From assembly GCA_900660155.1 (NCBI GenBank), contig CABFPE010000081.1, positions 940,781 through 1,004,780 on the forward strand: a DNA stretch of 64,000 nt. The letters are read 5' to 3'. The position numbers and the translations under genes were made by a program. Under the pieces are notes generated by a model. The model was not told where the DNA came from and ran no database searches. It saw only the letters and a list, made by a program, of their open reading frames with translations. How positions within the stretch are numbered: position 1 is the stretch's first letter; each line of letters starts with the position of its first letter. This stretch comes from Hofstenia miamia. Its lineage: Eukaryota; Xenacoelomorpha; Acoela; Hofsteniidae. This document shows, piece by piece, positions 1 to 13,100 of the stretch.

Positions 1-331
1 TAGTTATTTACTACAATAAGTGTCGGCATTCATGTACCAAGTTAATTTACTACAATCGTTTCAAATTCAAAAAGCATATTTTTGTCAGTTTTTTGATGAA
101 AATGGTAATTTATCATATCACAATATTCAATCTATTTTTGCTTATTGGGCCATTTTGCCATATAACTTTGCATATAACACTATATTATAGTTTGAAATTT
201 TCCATATAGATGTCACTACATTTCAATTATCAAATATGTAATATCTGTTTCAAAATATTGAGAATATTTGCCTCAAAGTATCCAATTCTAAAGCCGCGCC
301 GTATATTAGAGTCATTTGCAATACAAGCGTA
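1..331. other. No gene seen (AT-rich)
   Basis: I see no coding signal on either strand. The stretch lies 3' of the readable PRIM2 exons and may be PRIM2 intron or flank. Confidence 0.5.
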
Positions 332-522
332 ATGGACGGGACATATTAATTTTGGCACATTTTTATGCAGTCAAGCGTGACGTTCGTCTGATTTAGAGTT
401 ATTCAGCAAGTCTCTGTTATAGGCTTTGATGAATCCCCAAAAATGAAGCGATCGTGTACTAATATTAAGCCTGTGGTCTACTAGTCATGTCCCATATACC
501 GGAGATGTAATGTCCCGTCCAT
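332..522. repeat. Short element with 13-bp perfect terminal inverted repeats
   Basis: The arm ATGGACGGGACAT (332-344) is matched by its exact reverse complement at 510-522. The roughly 190-bp interior has no coding capacity. The size and structure suggest a MITE, but I see no convincing target-site duplication. Confidence 0.5.
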
Positions 523-1708
523 GACAAATTTTGATACAGTCTCCTTCGCTAAGGTCAAGTTTAACAAATTTATTCAAAAATTTGACATTGCACGTGAAAC
601 TATATGTTCTTTCAATCATATAAAAGACAACAGGTCGCTATTTTCACGAATTTTAATTTTTCTGTCTCTGGTTGGCTTTTCTGTGGAAATGCCCAGTTAT
701 GTCAAAATTATCTTCATCAGTACGCTTGTGGACATTTTTTATACATTCTTAAATTTGTGCTAAATCGTCTTATTCAACACCCAACAGCAAGATTTCTATG
801 TTCGAGTCAGTTGCAGTCACAATGGCGGCTATAGTATTGAGTAGGGTAAAAACGCTTGTCAAAAGTTTGTCAATGAATGATGTCACGCAATCCTTCATAT
901 TGTAATTCATATTCACAGTAAGAATTGAATCAGTCCCTGGATTCGTTTATAATCGCGGGAAGTTGCACTTTCTTGTCACTTATCACCACGGAGAGATGCC
1001 GGACGTTTTTGCAAGAATGTGATCTTCTGCGTATTGCAAATGAAATTGCAGATGAAGATGAGGTAATTCCTAATGAAGATGTTTATGGTGATTTTCAGTC
1101 CAACATTGTTGGTATTAACCTGGACAATGACTTGATCTCTGAGCATTCTTTGTGATGACATAAATTATAAACGATACCGGTATTCTTTGACTACACGGGT
1201 TTGCAATACCTTGACAGAAGCACCTCGCACTCTTTGTAATCTAGCACCGAAATGCAATTATTTTTTCTCTTTTTCGATGAAGATTTCATTCGTCATATTC
1301 TGCGACATTCAAACCGAAAGGTGAATGAGATTCGACGTGAGCATACTATTATTAAGCAAAATTTTTTTGAAAACGATTGATTTTTTTGGTACATATGAAA
1401 TAGATTAAGCAGAAAGTTACATGCATATCAAATTTTCTGAATAGACTAATATCTTTAGTATTTTTAATAAAAAACTTTTTAGGGGGCACGCTCTTGCGAA
1501 AACAGATTGCTTTCAAATTAGGTTTATTCACTTCTACATTAAATTTTACACCTAGATAATGGTTTCTGCAGTTTTTTAGAAGAGATCTAGTCCGATATTT
1601 TTTAAAAAATCCTAACATGAACCTTTGTAGGGGCAGGATAATGTAGGACGTTACTGAATCAAACAATTTTGAACTATTCATTGCTTTAAATAAGTTTAAA
1701 AGTTTGTT
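523..1708. other. No recognisable gene
   Basis: Short open stretches exist. The best, 925-1155 on the plus strand, is acidic (DEDEV, NEDVYGD). I cannot assign any of them. The acidic stretch could be an eroded piggyBac N-terminus belonging with the remnant at 2395, but that is a guess. Confidence 0.4.
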
Positions 1709-1902
1709 ATAGATGTAAAATGTAATTTAGAAGAGAATAAAAGTGGTCCGAAGTCGATTCGAGCTTTATTGGCTGCACAATCAACGTCTTATTAAGGGTC
1801 ATTCCTTTAAAAAATTTTATTAGGGCTATGACATTGCGAAAATGCTGATTGTGCTGCGAATAATGCTACTTTTATTCTCTTCTAAGCTTTATTTTACATC
1901 TG
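1709..1902. repeat. Imperfect hairpin (foldback) repeat
   Basis: The left arm (about 1709-1750, containing TTAGAAGAGAATAAAAGT) pairs with the reverse complement of the right arm (about 1860-1902). Pairing continues inward around GCACAATCA and TGATTGTGC. The structure looks like a non-autonomous foldback element and has no ORF. Confidence 0.55.
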
Positions 1903-2120
1903 GAAGTTACTTTTAGCGAACCCAAGAGCTGATATTGCTAAGACCGGCCGAGGGAAATTATTACTTCAAGAACCAATCTAAGTGTGGGAAAAATTGTTCA
2001 AATGTGTAGATTGTTGTATGTAGTCATCTACTTTATTAATTTACAGTTAGATATACTAATATTTAAAAAGAAATTACAATAAAATATTAAGTGCCCTTAT
2101 GATAGACCCTTTGTTATATT

Positions 2121-2376
2121 TAGCGCCATTATATTAGTTCAATTTAGCTTGTATTCAGAGTCCTTATAATAGTTCATTTTGGCAAAATTTGGAAGCCCCT
2201 ATCTCCTAAACTAATGCCCCCATCTTGCTCAAACTTACTGCACAATTGAAGCATTGCATAGCAAAGCTACACATCAAGTTTCATTGAAATAGAAGAAACA
2301 CTGAGGCCAATAAATGCACAGGGCGCTGAATACACGCAAAAAATTCGAAAATGCGCTATTCAGCGCCATTATAATA
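2121..2376. repeat. Dispersed repeat, copy 1
   Basis: About 255 bp, related along its length to 21031-21287. Shared landmarks are the AATTTAGCTTGTATTCA start, ATCTCCTAAAC, CTCAAACTTACTGCAC, GAAGTTTCATTGAAAT (one base varies) and a final ATTCAGCGCCATTATAA. AGCGCCATTATA also occurs near the left end in direct orientation. It is non-coding, so it is probably a SINE-like or other non-autonomous repeat. Confidence 0.7.
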
Positions 2377-2394
2377 TTAATATTCACTGATTAC

Positions 2395-3440
2395 TTAGTT
2401 CATGATGATGCGTTATCTGATGGACAAATTGCTTCCCACAATATTGTACGGAGAAAAACTAGGCCCAAGTGATTTTGAAGTATTTGTAACTCCAGCTAAT
2501 GTGTCGGAAATAGTGAAATTCACCAATAGTGAAGGTGCTATCCAGCTCAGCACTAATTGGATACCAAAAATTGGTCAATTGAAGAATTGTTGAGTGAATC
2601 CGACGAAAGAATAATCTTTCATTTTTTTGTTTGGAAACGTTTCACTATTTTATGTTGATGCATATGATTTGAATAATGTGCATCTCATATCAACTCAGAT
2701 GATAATTGCATCCCTCTTCGAGCAATATTTGATATAATTATTTCTAAGTTTTCCCCTTCTTACAAGGATGGAAGTAATGTAACTGTTGAAATGATGTGAC
2801 ATTTCGTGGGAGACGTCAATTTAAAATGGATATTTCCTCGAAATTAGGGAAGTAGGGCATTAAACTTTGGGCTGTGATTGATTTAGATAAATATATTATT
2901 GTTTAAACATGTGGTTCTCGAATTTACTCAACATCTTACAGGGGGTGGTCGACACATTATAGCTGAAAATATCTTTACATGAACAATTTAAGACGTCAGC
3001 TTACTTATACAGGAACAATTTGAAGAATAATAATGATCGATCATTGAAATTTTTCCCAATCCACTCTGTATTCCCATGTCATCATTGTTTAGGTTTCAGG
3101 AAGATCTCACATTAGTTCTGTATTTGGCTAAAAAAACAGCAGTTCTTTTATTTTTATTGCATAAAGATGATGGAATCAGTATTTTTCCGCATAGAAAACC
3201 AGCTATAACCTTGGTGTACAATTTTTGAAGGGCTGACGTTGATGAATTTGATAAACTGGCTCAAAGATGAAATAAAAATCATTTACCATTTGCTGTTTTC
3301 AGTCAATTGCTGAATACCTGTGCTTGTAATACGTATGTTTTGTTTGTATTTCAACATCTAGACGGCAAATACTAATTTGTGAATTGGTTAAGGAAATGCT
3401 TGCCATTCAAATACAGGAACTTCTTCAAAGTCAATCGTCC
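2395..3440 (+). pseudogene. Degenerate piggyBac-like transposase remnant
   Basis: No frame stays open, but read across frames the order of piggyBac (DDE_Tnp_1_7) landmarks is kept. An N-terminal DGQIASHNIVRRKTRPK-like stretch lies near 2420. DGSNVTV, the region before the first catalytic Asp, is near 2770. GGGRHIIAENIF, the counterpart of the GRHVTMDNF motif with its second Asp lost, is near 2945. A KPAI...DVDEFDKLA block (family GGVDxLDQM) is near 3205-3260. A VFSQLLNTCACNTYVLF stretch matching the family's last helix is near 3300. Many frameshifts and stops make this an old copy. I did not find its ends. Confidence 0.72.
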
Positions 3441-3480
3441 ACTTTTTCATTACCGCTATCTTCTGGTTTCAGATTTTGTG

Positions 3481-3880
3481 ATTAGCATGCGGAAAGAGTA
3501 AGTATTCTCATTTTTTATTTCTGTAATCGTACAAAAGACAGGAAATTATCAGCTTGGTGTAGTTCGTGTTAAGAGCATCAAGTAATCATTTGCAATTGAT
3601 GTGCTTAAAGTTCCCAAAATCATTTCAAACTAGTTTTTGATAACTTGTTTGTTGCCATGCAAAAAATACATTCGGGATAGAANATTAGCATGCGGAAAGA
3701 GTAAGTATTCTCATTTTTTATTTCTGTAATCGTACAAAAGACAGCTTGGTGTAGTTCGTGTATTTGTTAAGAGCATCAAGTAATCATTTGCAATTGATGT
3801 GCTTAAAGTTTCCAAAATAATTTCAAACTAGTTTTTGATAACTTGTTTGTTGCCATGCAAAAAATACATTCGTGATAGAA
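3481..3880. repeat. About 200-bp sequence present twice across an N join
   Basis: 3481-3680 and 3684-3880 are near-identical and start with the same ATTAGCATGCGGAAAGAGTA. They differ by small indels, such as an extra GGAAATTATC in the first and an extra ATTTG in the second. A single N at 3683 separates them. The two versions look like two haplotypes or overlapping contig ends joined end to end, inside a PRIM2 intron or flank. Confidence 0.75.
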
Positions 3881-4179
3881 TCTACCCACCCGACTGCTTT
3901 CAGTTGTACTTTTCTTGGTACATCTACGGGTTAATAGAATACCGAGCTGATTAAGGTAAGACAGTTCTGATTTTGCGAAACTCTTTTTGTTTAATAATTT
4001 AGGGATAGATGTTTTGAAAATGAAGTAATTTCAAATTCAATAAATTCAAATTTACAAATACAGCAGAAACCCGAGTAAATGACTACACACGAAGAATGAA
4101 TGTGGCATAGTAACGTAAAAATAAACTGAGAACAAAAGAACTTAGGGATTTCTACACAAAATTTACAATAAAAAAGTAC

Positions 4180-7100
4180 CTTATCAAATAGGAGTATTTC
4201 TTATTGAATTGGTCAAGATCAGTACGCGGACTGAATGCAGTCGAAAAAAAATTAAGAGCATCATCATGTTCAAGACCTATTGCCTAAAGCACATAAAAAC
4301 TAACAATTCAAACTTTTATAACACAAAGACGAATCACAAATAACAATTGAAACGATATGATAATCCAATATAGAAACTAAGAAATAATGAAATAGATAAT
4401 CAAACAACTTACTTTAAGATACAGCCCGAGTGTAAGGCGAGCGTAATGTTTTAGATGATGAAACTCCATTAGAGAATTGTAAGTAGAGCGCATACACGGC
4501 GGAAAGCAACTTTCAACTAATTTCGGAAGTTGATCGAGGGTTATTTTACTCTTGCTATTATTGAAATTACGACCAATGTAGTCTTGACTAAGATTAAGCA
4601 GTCTCTGAGAGAGACGTTCGTCTTCCATGAGCGGTAGATTGCGAACAGTACGTGCTAACTCATGAGAAAGACTTGCACGAAAATGCGAACATACAACAGA
4701 TTGAAGTTCACCATGAAAAACATACACATAACCTTTCTAAAATTATATATGATGAGAATTGATTACTGACTGCGAAATGAGGAATATATTTCATTAATTG
4801 GATAAGACATTGATGCAATAAGTTAATTGCATAAAAACTTAGAAACGCAAAGCAGAGAATATAGATCAGAAACGCTTCATTCTATTTAGACGCTAGAAAC
4901 CGTAGTTTTTGTAAAAATGTGCTTAGCATTGAATTTTGACAATTATTTATGTAAAAGGCTATTGTACTAATCCACGAAGTCTAAATCAATGTTAATGTAC
5001 TACTGGTCATTCTAAGGGCGGCGATACAATATCAAACCTCTGATCAAGCAAGCAATGAATTTGAATTGGTCCGCAATCATGTTGCGGCGATACATTATCA
5101 AACATTCGTCAAAACAACTCATCGGAAAACGGCAAACATCTACGGGAATTTCTCGTTGATGGTTAATTAGTTTACACTAATTTGTAAAACATGTATGTAT
5201 TTATATGATTATTTTCTGTTAATAAATGCATAATACTTGACGTCCATTAATTTCTTTTGTGTGTAAACAAGTGGATTCCACGCAAAACATGCAAAATAGC
5301 ATTTTAGCGATGGGTGCTAATTAAATTAATCATTATTCACATTACCAATGACGAGGAAACACAATTAAAGTAAATTAATTAATTAATCACTGCGTTGCGC
5401 GTAAATGAATTCTGCCATTTTTGTGAGGTTGGTTTAGCAATTTAACTAAGGCTACGGTGAGACCACGTGATTGGTAACAAGAAATGTTACAAAAACTCAT
5501 CATATCGCTAATTATCTCGGTGGTTAGACGTGCGATTTACCAAGATGTGACAGATCACGCTTGACCGTAGCCTAAGGCCACGGTTAGACTAGTGATTGGT
5601 TCAAAAGTGATCTATCACATTTGAAAGAATTGCACGTCTAAGATAATTAGCGATGTGACGATCACAAGCAAATCGAACGCGCACGATTTCATCGTGATCG
5701 TCACATCGCTAATTATCTGGGGTGGTTAGACGTGCAATTCTTTCAAATGTGATAGATCACTTTTGAACTAATCACATAGTCTAACCGTGGCCTAAAGTAA
5801 ATAAACAATATTGATAGAGAATACAGAAGAGAACAATTTAATGCTGGTTTTTCCTGTTTTAATGAATTTATTTTATCTGCAATGCGTTTATTGTTAAATA
5901 ATTTGCTTAAATGATGAATGTTTGACGGAAAATATCTTTAATTAATTTGATTTTATTTTGTCTGATATGAGGTTTGATGGCTTGTTTGACGAGGGTGATA
6001 CAGTGGCAAACATTCGTCAAACATTTTGTTTGATAAATAGTGGGCATACAAATTGGAGTGTATCTATCACCTCTTACCTCTTTAACTATGATGAGGCAAT
6101 TCTTCTTCACTTTCAAATTCATAAAAACATGCATTTTTTCTAATCCATTATATACAACATACTAAGTTTCTTGTTCGAAACTACCAATTATAACGGAGTA
6201 TTTATAAAACATAGGTAAAATTTAAAGCATATATTATTTAATCAGTGATTATACCTGTATTTAAAGCCAAGTGAGAGTTATACCATTGATATAAATCGCT
6301 GTCACATTGTGAATATCAAAATGGGGAGAAAATAATTCAAGTATAACATTTTACACAAACAGATTTTGTTTAGACCATTTGTTTCACATCGGATTTTGGA
6401 AAACGAATTGAATTGTAAAGAATAAGTTACATTGGTAATTAAATTGTTTTAAAAAACTCCTACAATTTGCACCCCTACTATACAATAAATGGGCCCCTCT
6501 GTAATTGAAACAATATTTGAAAAATGCTCAATTCAACTAGTAGCTACTGAACATTTTAGTTTGAAATAATTCTTGAATAAGTAGATGGAATATTGATTAG
6601 AAAATAGATGCTTAAACAAACTGAAAAACAAAAATTTAAATTTAAGCAAGTGTAAAATCGCTTTTTCAGTCTACAAAACCACTCACAGTATAAAACATTG
6701 CCCATGACTTAACACTAGAAGTACCACAGGGGTCATGTTGACCCGTAGCACCAATTTACTACTGCTGAACAAGATTTCATACCCAATCAATGGCAGATTG
6801 AAAAAAGTTACTTCGCTAAAAGCTTTAGAACTGCTACAAAATATCCAGGAAGATATTTCTGATGCAGAAAGTGATATTGAATCAACCAGATCATATAGAT
6901 GTTCATGATTATGCGGACAATAGTAATGATTCAGAAAGTGAATCTCCATCTGATATAGAATCGCTAGTTTCAGAATCGTCATATTCAGAAATTTGGATTT
7001 TGAAGATACCTAAACGAATTCAGAAATGGATGAAGATCTCGTTCATCAGCAAAATACAACAAGCTTTGCAACGTCAGCTGGAATTATTTGGGATCTTTTG

Positions 7101-10100
7101 GACCCTAATCACAGCAATTCCGGTAGACTATCTTGCCACAATGTCATCAGAGAAGCTCTTCGGCCATCTGCTAAACCACATTGTATTATTATCAAAGAAT
7201 CGGTTCGCAGTGCATTGATGAAAGTATGTTGCGTCATATACAAAGATGCACTGAAGAAGCTAGAAGAGTTTTACAAACAGACGACTGGCGTGTGTTGTTA
7301 CATGAACTAGATGCATTTCTAGCTATTGTTTACGCACGTGGAGCTCACAAGGCAACAAAAATCAAGGTACATGAATTGTGGAACAGGTTATGGGGAATAA
7401 CAGTATAATTTCTGAAACTATGGCGCGCAACAGATTCATTGAAATAATGAAATTTCTGCGCTTTGACTATAAACAAACACGATCACATAGACTAACTACT
7501 GATAAACTGGCTCTGATATCAACAGTTTGGCATACCTTTGTCGGAAATTGTCTTAGACATTATAGACCGGGTACCAACATAACTGTGGATGAGGAACTTT
7601 TTCCCACCAAATCGCAATGCAGATTCACGCAATACATGCCAAATAAGCAAAACAAATTTGGTATCAAATTCCGTATTTGGGGAAATATGACTCTAGACTG
7701 GAATAACATTAGGTGAACTTGCTGAACCTTACAGAAAGACAGGTTGAAACGTGACCATGGACAATTTTTTACTTCGGTAAACTTTGCTAAAACTTTGAGG
7801 CAACATTGTTGGAACAGTACATCGCATCTGAAAAGAGATTCCACAAGAAATCAAAAAATGAAGGAGGATCTCTATGCAACAAAAGTTTTCAAACACGATT
7901 GTTGCACCTTGATTGTTTATCAAGCCAAAACAACAAAAATGTTTTGTTACTTAGTACAAAGCATTCTACTGTTGATATAAGTGACAACCAAAAATCTAAG
8001 CCTGAAACCGTAACTTTTTATAACTCCACAAAATTTGGAGTTGATGCGTTCGGCCAAATGGCCAAAAAGTGTACTGTAAATGCAGCTTCTAGCAGGTGGC
8101 CTGTGCAATTATTTTACAACATATTAGATTTGGCTGCAATCAATGCCCACATTTTATATAATTTGGTTACCAGGTCAAAAATCTCATGTTGAAGGTATCT
8201 TTTGTGGTTATCAGAAGAGCTTCATTCGAGATTTGTTGAAGGAAAAAAGCTAACACCCACCAATCCACTTACACCAACAGTTGCAGTATGCACAAAAGCC
8301 ACAAAAAAAGCGCTGCCAAAACGAAAACTACACCAACAACACACATGGAGCCTGGAGCACTTGCTCTAAGCTTGTTTGTGGTAAATGCATTGGAAAACAA
8401 GAAAAACTTATTTATTGTAAGATTTGCTGCTAATAAATATTGCCCATGATGCTCATGTCACACTTTTTGTAGCAATGTATAACTTTAAAATATGCCCAAA
8501 TTTTTGAAATTTGACTCACTCAGTAATTGAACCTAAGTCTGATTTATTTCAAAAAATAGATGGCCCATGTCCACTGTGTCTATAGTTAAGTTAATTGAAG
8601 TTTAAAAAATTTAAAAAGCGTCAATAAAAGGAAGGGTCAATTTGACCCCACTTGGTACTTCTAGTGTTAAATAAAGTATACTAAAAACATACGTGTAAGT
8701 AAGCTTTTCGCTGTCTAACTAAATCCAGGGCTGAGGTAAATGGCAGTTTATAAAACTTATTATTTAGAGTATGAGCAGATCGTACGGAAAAGCTCAAATA
8801 GTCTCTAAGTTTATTGTATTCTTCGTCTGAAACGGCATTGAGAATAAGATCATTCTTTGCTAAGAACGACACAACGTCATGATTTGAAGCTTGTAATTGT
8901 AAGTACCGATATCGAAACAGTTCTACCTAAAAAATAAAGCTAAAAGCTGATTTATAGAGCAAGTCATGTCAAAAAAGTAGGTCATACCCTCCATGAAATA
9001 TGCAGTAAATAATAACGTAGGACCGACACAAACAATAAAATATAGGCACATTTCAAATTGCTAACATTACATTTAAAGGACCTTAGAATATTTTTTGATG
9101 AAATTTTGGAATAATTTTCATTACATTTTTTGCAACTTGCAAGCTATTGAAAAATTGGTGCGTTCACTTCATGTTGACTACTGCCATGACCTACTATAAA
9201 GAAGGCCTGGCGATTTGCAGCAATGTTGTAAAATGTGGTGGCCATTCTCTGATTGGTTAAAGCAAATTATGATATATACTGCGTATTCGTTAAAAATGAA
9301 TTAAATTTACCGCAATATATATATTTTAAATGAAGAAATAATTTCTGCGTAATTACAGTACATACATTACTTCTGAAACTGTTATAATTGTAGGATTGTT
9401 ATATTACTTAACTCATGACCAAAAAATGTTGTGCTCCATTGTGCAAATCTGGATATCAGATCAAGCATACAAGTAACAAAACTAAATATGTGTCTCAGTT
9501 CAAATTTCCAAGAAATTCACTTTTACAAACCCAGTGGATTAAAGCAATTCGACGAGAAAATTTTACTATTACTAAAAATACAACTCTTTGTGAAAAACAT
9601 TTTTCCGAGGATTCTTTCCATATCAGCAGCAGTGGCCGCAAAATGCTAAATCCTGGAAGTGTACCAACGAAATTCGATTTTCCATATAATGTTAAGGTAA
9701 CTTTCCTTTAAAATTGTATTATTTAAAATTATATTACATGCCTGTATTAAATAATGATCAATGAAGTAGTCTTAATTTAAAGTCGGATGTATAATAAATA
9801 CAAGGCGAAGTAAGAATATTGCAAAAGTGATGGAAATATAAAAATACTATATATATATAAATATAAAAATTCCTATACAATTTAAAGTTAATGGGTTAAT
9901 CACGATATATCTTAACGCAAGCAAATTCATAGTAATTTATTGCTATTAAAATTAAATTATATTTTTATTAGGCATCTATGTCTAACTCCCGACCTCCACC
10001 ACGTGATCGTACTACAATTGCTGATGAGCTTTCTGCATTCGTTTCTTCAGATCGTCTCAAATCATTGAATGATATAACTTCAAATATCTGCGATGGTAGA

Positions 10101-13100
10101 AATTGGCGGCTGGATAGGTTAACATTTATAAAACTCTGATCCCTTTTTTTAACAAAGGCAAATTCTAAATTTTAAGATATATAAAATATAAATTCACTTT
10201 GATCAGAGTATTAGGTTGCGTGAATGTGTTCGCATATACAATTTATTGGAACCTGTGTCTGTTGTTAAGGAATCCATTTTGGTTTTTAATAATATGCAAG
10301 TAAAGCTTTACATCAATGGCTCTTCGGTACGACTTCCTGACTGGCTTCGCTGTGCTCACAATTGCAAATTGACAAGAAAATCTCAATTGCATGAACTGAT
10401 GAATGTTGAAAATGATCATTCACATTCAGTTCTTGAAGACTTAAATCTTCGTCAATTTTCTGAAAAAAAACAGTTTTTCTATTCTCAGATTGGCACTATT
10501 AATGCGTTTTACCTCCCCAGCAGCAAAATCAATTTACCTCAAAATGGCAAAGCTACGTGGAAATCTTTGCAAAAACTGAATAATGTTGAAAAGGAGCATA
10601 AAAGTCTTTTGAAAAAAGGGCCTTCTTTGACTCAAGCAGTTCTGAATCCCTCGAACAAAAAACAAAATGTTAATTTAGCACTTGGAATTTCCCAGATGAT
10701 CCCGAGTGTTTAACAACTGCAACTTTTATTGAAATTATTTTTATTTGGTGGTCCATTCTTAACGCAAAATCTCAATGCCACCTACTTCGCCTCGGCCGTG
10801 GAATTTCAAGAGGAGATAAAAAAATTGAGTTTCTCTTGAACTTCGTAACTTGGGTAGATGAATGGTGGCAATCCAGGTTACCAGGATTAACAACGCAAAC
10901 ATTTGAAGCTGTTATTGTATCTACCAGTTCGATTGCCAGCTTAGCAACAAATCTAATTGAAGATGATCAATATGAATTTTTCTTAACATTTAGAATAAAT
11001 CAAGATTCGCTGAAAAAACGGTTCATTCGCTATCGCCAAATGTCAGGTGGTAGGTTCCTTGTTGACTTGTACGAGGTGGAGCGCTCAGAACGAGTGATAA
11101 AGTTAAAAAGTTTTCTATCTAATCATGAAGTTGATGAAATGAATTATATTTTTGAAGCAAAATCTATTATTCAAAATATTTCATGGAATTCAGATCTAGT
11201 TGACTTAAATGACTTCGAACTGGAAATTGTGTTCTTCATAGCTGGATACATTGCTCACAAATTTCAACCTATCAAGTTATGTGCTTCTTGTATGGAAAAT
11301 ATCTTTGCAAATTCATGTTACAAATGCGAATATTCCAGTTATCTTAACGATATTAGCCGTGGAGGTCTTCAAGTACCTTCTGAAAAATTATTTTCATTAG
11401 TTAAAAGAATGTTTCAAATATTTTTGTCGAATCAGGTCTTAACACTACATCACTGTAAGGCAGACGTTAGAAGTCATACTATTTTTGTGATTAATAAATT
11501 TATTTTGAAAAGTGATTTTCGAATATTTTGTTTAGAACATTGGTCAGTATTGAGAAAAAACGCTGCGAGATGCTGCACGAATGTGTACTTTAACAACTTA
11601 CAAAAGAGTGTTAGATCAACTAAGAAAGACAATAAAATTCAAGGATTTAAATCGGCTACTGTTGGTCGTGCCTAAGTTTTATTAAATTTATTTTGTATTT
11701 CTGAATAAAATTGTGAATTAAAGCGTTTTTTCTTGTTTATTAAATTAATTTATGTTAGTAATAGTNNNNAAACACTGAGCCTTGAGGGGCACCACTAGTA
11801 ACGGAGACAGGAGAAGAGATAGACGAGTTGATTTTGACACACTGGTGGCGATTGGTCAGGTAAGACTGGAACAGTTCGATGAAATCCACATCAAAACCAA
11901 ATAAACGTAACTTGTCAAGCAAAATGGAATGAGAGAGGCGATCAAACGATTTTGAGATGTCAAGAAAGAGTGAAAGTAGCAGTTTTCGATCAGTGAGCAG
12001 GTTAGTAATCGTAGAGCGACCANTTGCAAATTCATGTTACAAATGCGAATATTCCAGTTATCTTAACGATATTAGCCGTGGAGGTCTTCAAGTACCTTCT
12101 GAAAAATTATTTTCATTAGTTAAAAGAATGTTTCAAATATTTTTGTCGAATCAGGTCTTAACACTACATCACTGTAAGGCAGACGTTAGAAGTCATACTA
12201 TTTTTGTGATTAATAAATTTATTTTGAAAAGTGATTTTCGAATATTTTGTTTAGAACATTGGTCAGTATTGAGAAAAAACGCTGCGAGATGCTGCACGAA
12301 TGTGTACTTTAACAACTTACAAAAGAGTGTTAGATCAACTAAGAAAGACAATAAAATTCAAGGATTTAAATCGGCTACTGTTGGTCGTGCCTAAGTTTTA
12401 TTAAATTTATTTTGTATTTCTGAATAAAATTGTGAATTAAAGCGTTTTTTCTTGTTTATTAAATTAATTTATGTTAGTAATAGTCAATCCCCTCTTTTTA
12501 GTAGGTTGCTGCAAATCGCCAGGCCGTCTTTATTGTAGGTCATGCTACTGCGCAGCCGCTTTAATTTGGTAAATGTTTGAAATGAATAAATATCAAACAC
12601 ATCATTACATACTGTACTCTAATTGCGGAATTTCTTGGACAATTTGTTGTGAACCAATTTACATGCATGTCTATGAACTGTAAGAACTACAGTCTTACTC
12701 TACTACACTCTCATCAACTTTAATTGCAACATTTTCAGAAGGCTGTCAACGTAGCCTTTCAAAGAAAAGACAAATTGGCGAAATCTGATATATGGATAGA
12801 CTAAACCATTTTCTCCAACAAGAAAACGAAAATATGAGGTGTTGTATATAGTTTAAAATGGTCTACTCCACATGCTTACATAAATGTGCTGGAGTGCGAT
12901 TGACATCAAGTAAATCAGAGATACCAAAGCAGCTAGAGAAAATTGTTAAAAATCTTTATCGTTAGTACATTATAAGTTCAAATACACCCAGAATTGCAAT
13001 AATAAATATAAGCAGACTAATTAAAACAAATGTAACTGACTTTTATAATTGTAGAGGTTGCCCTTTTCAATAGTCGAGAGGCGCCAGAGTGGCTGAAAAG

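Larger units (their letters stand above)
9185..12544 (+). mobile_element. P-element-like transposon with TIRs and target duplication
   Basis: A terminal inverted repeat of about 39 bp begins CATGACCTAC at 9185. Its inverse ends GTAGGTCATG at 12544. Both continue through GGCCTGGCGATTTGCAGCAA. The flanks carry the direct repeat CTACTGC (9178-9184 and 12545-12551), close to the 8-bp duplication typical of P elements. The single gene inside is a THAP-type transposase. The apparent 3.36-kb length is inflated by a duplicated, chimeric assembly segment (11766 to about 12485), so the true element is probably near 2.6 kb. It lies in PRIM2 intron 2. Confidence 0.9.

Noticed and set aside
521-834. Overlapping 76-80 codon ORFs
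   Set aside because: Two competing frames over the same bases, no homology, next to a MITE-like repeat.
1352-1681. 109-codon minus-strand ORF
   Set aside because: Low-complexity Phe/Lys-rich translation with no family pattern; typical chance ORF in AT-rich DNA.
5907-6143. Opposed ORFs around a small palindrome in a PRIM2 intron
   Set aside because: They lie in an intron with both strands open over the same AT-rich stretch and no recognisable motif.
11957-12394. 145-codon ORF joining LINE sequence to the P-transposase C-terminus
   Set aside because: It crosses the N at 12023 and its second half duplicates 11307-11675, so it is an assembly chimera.
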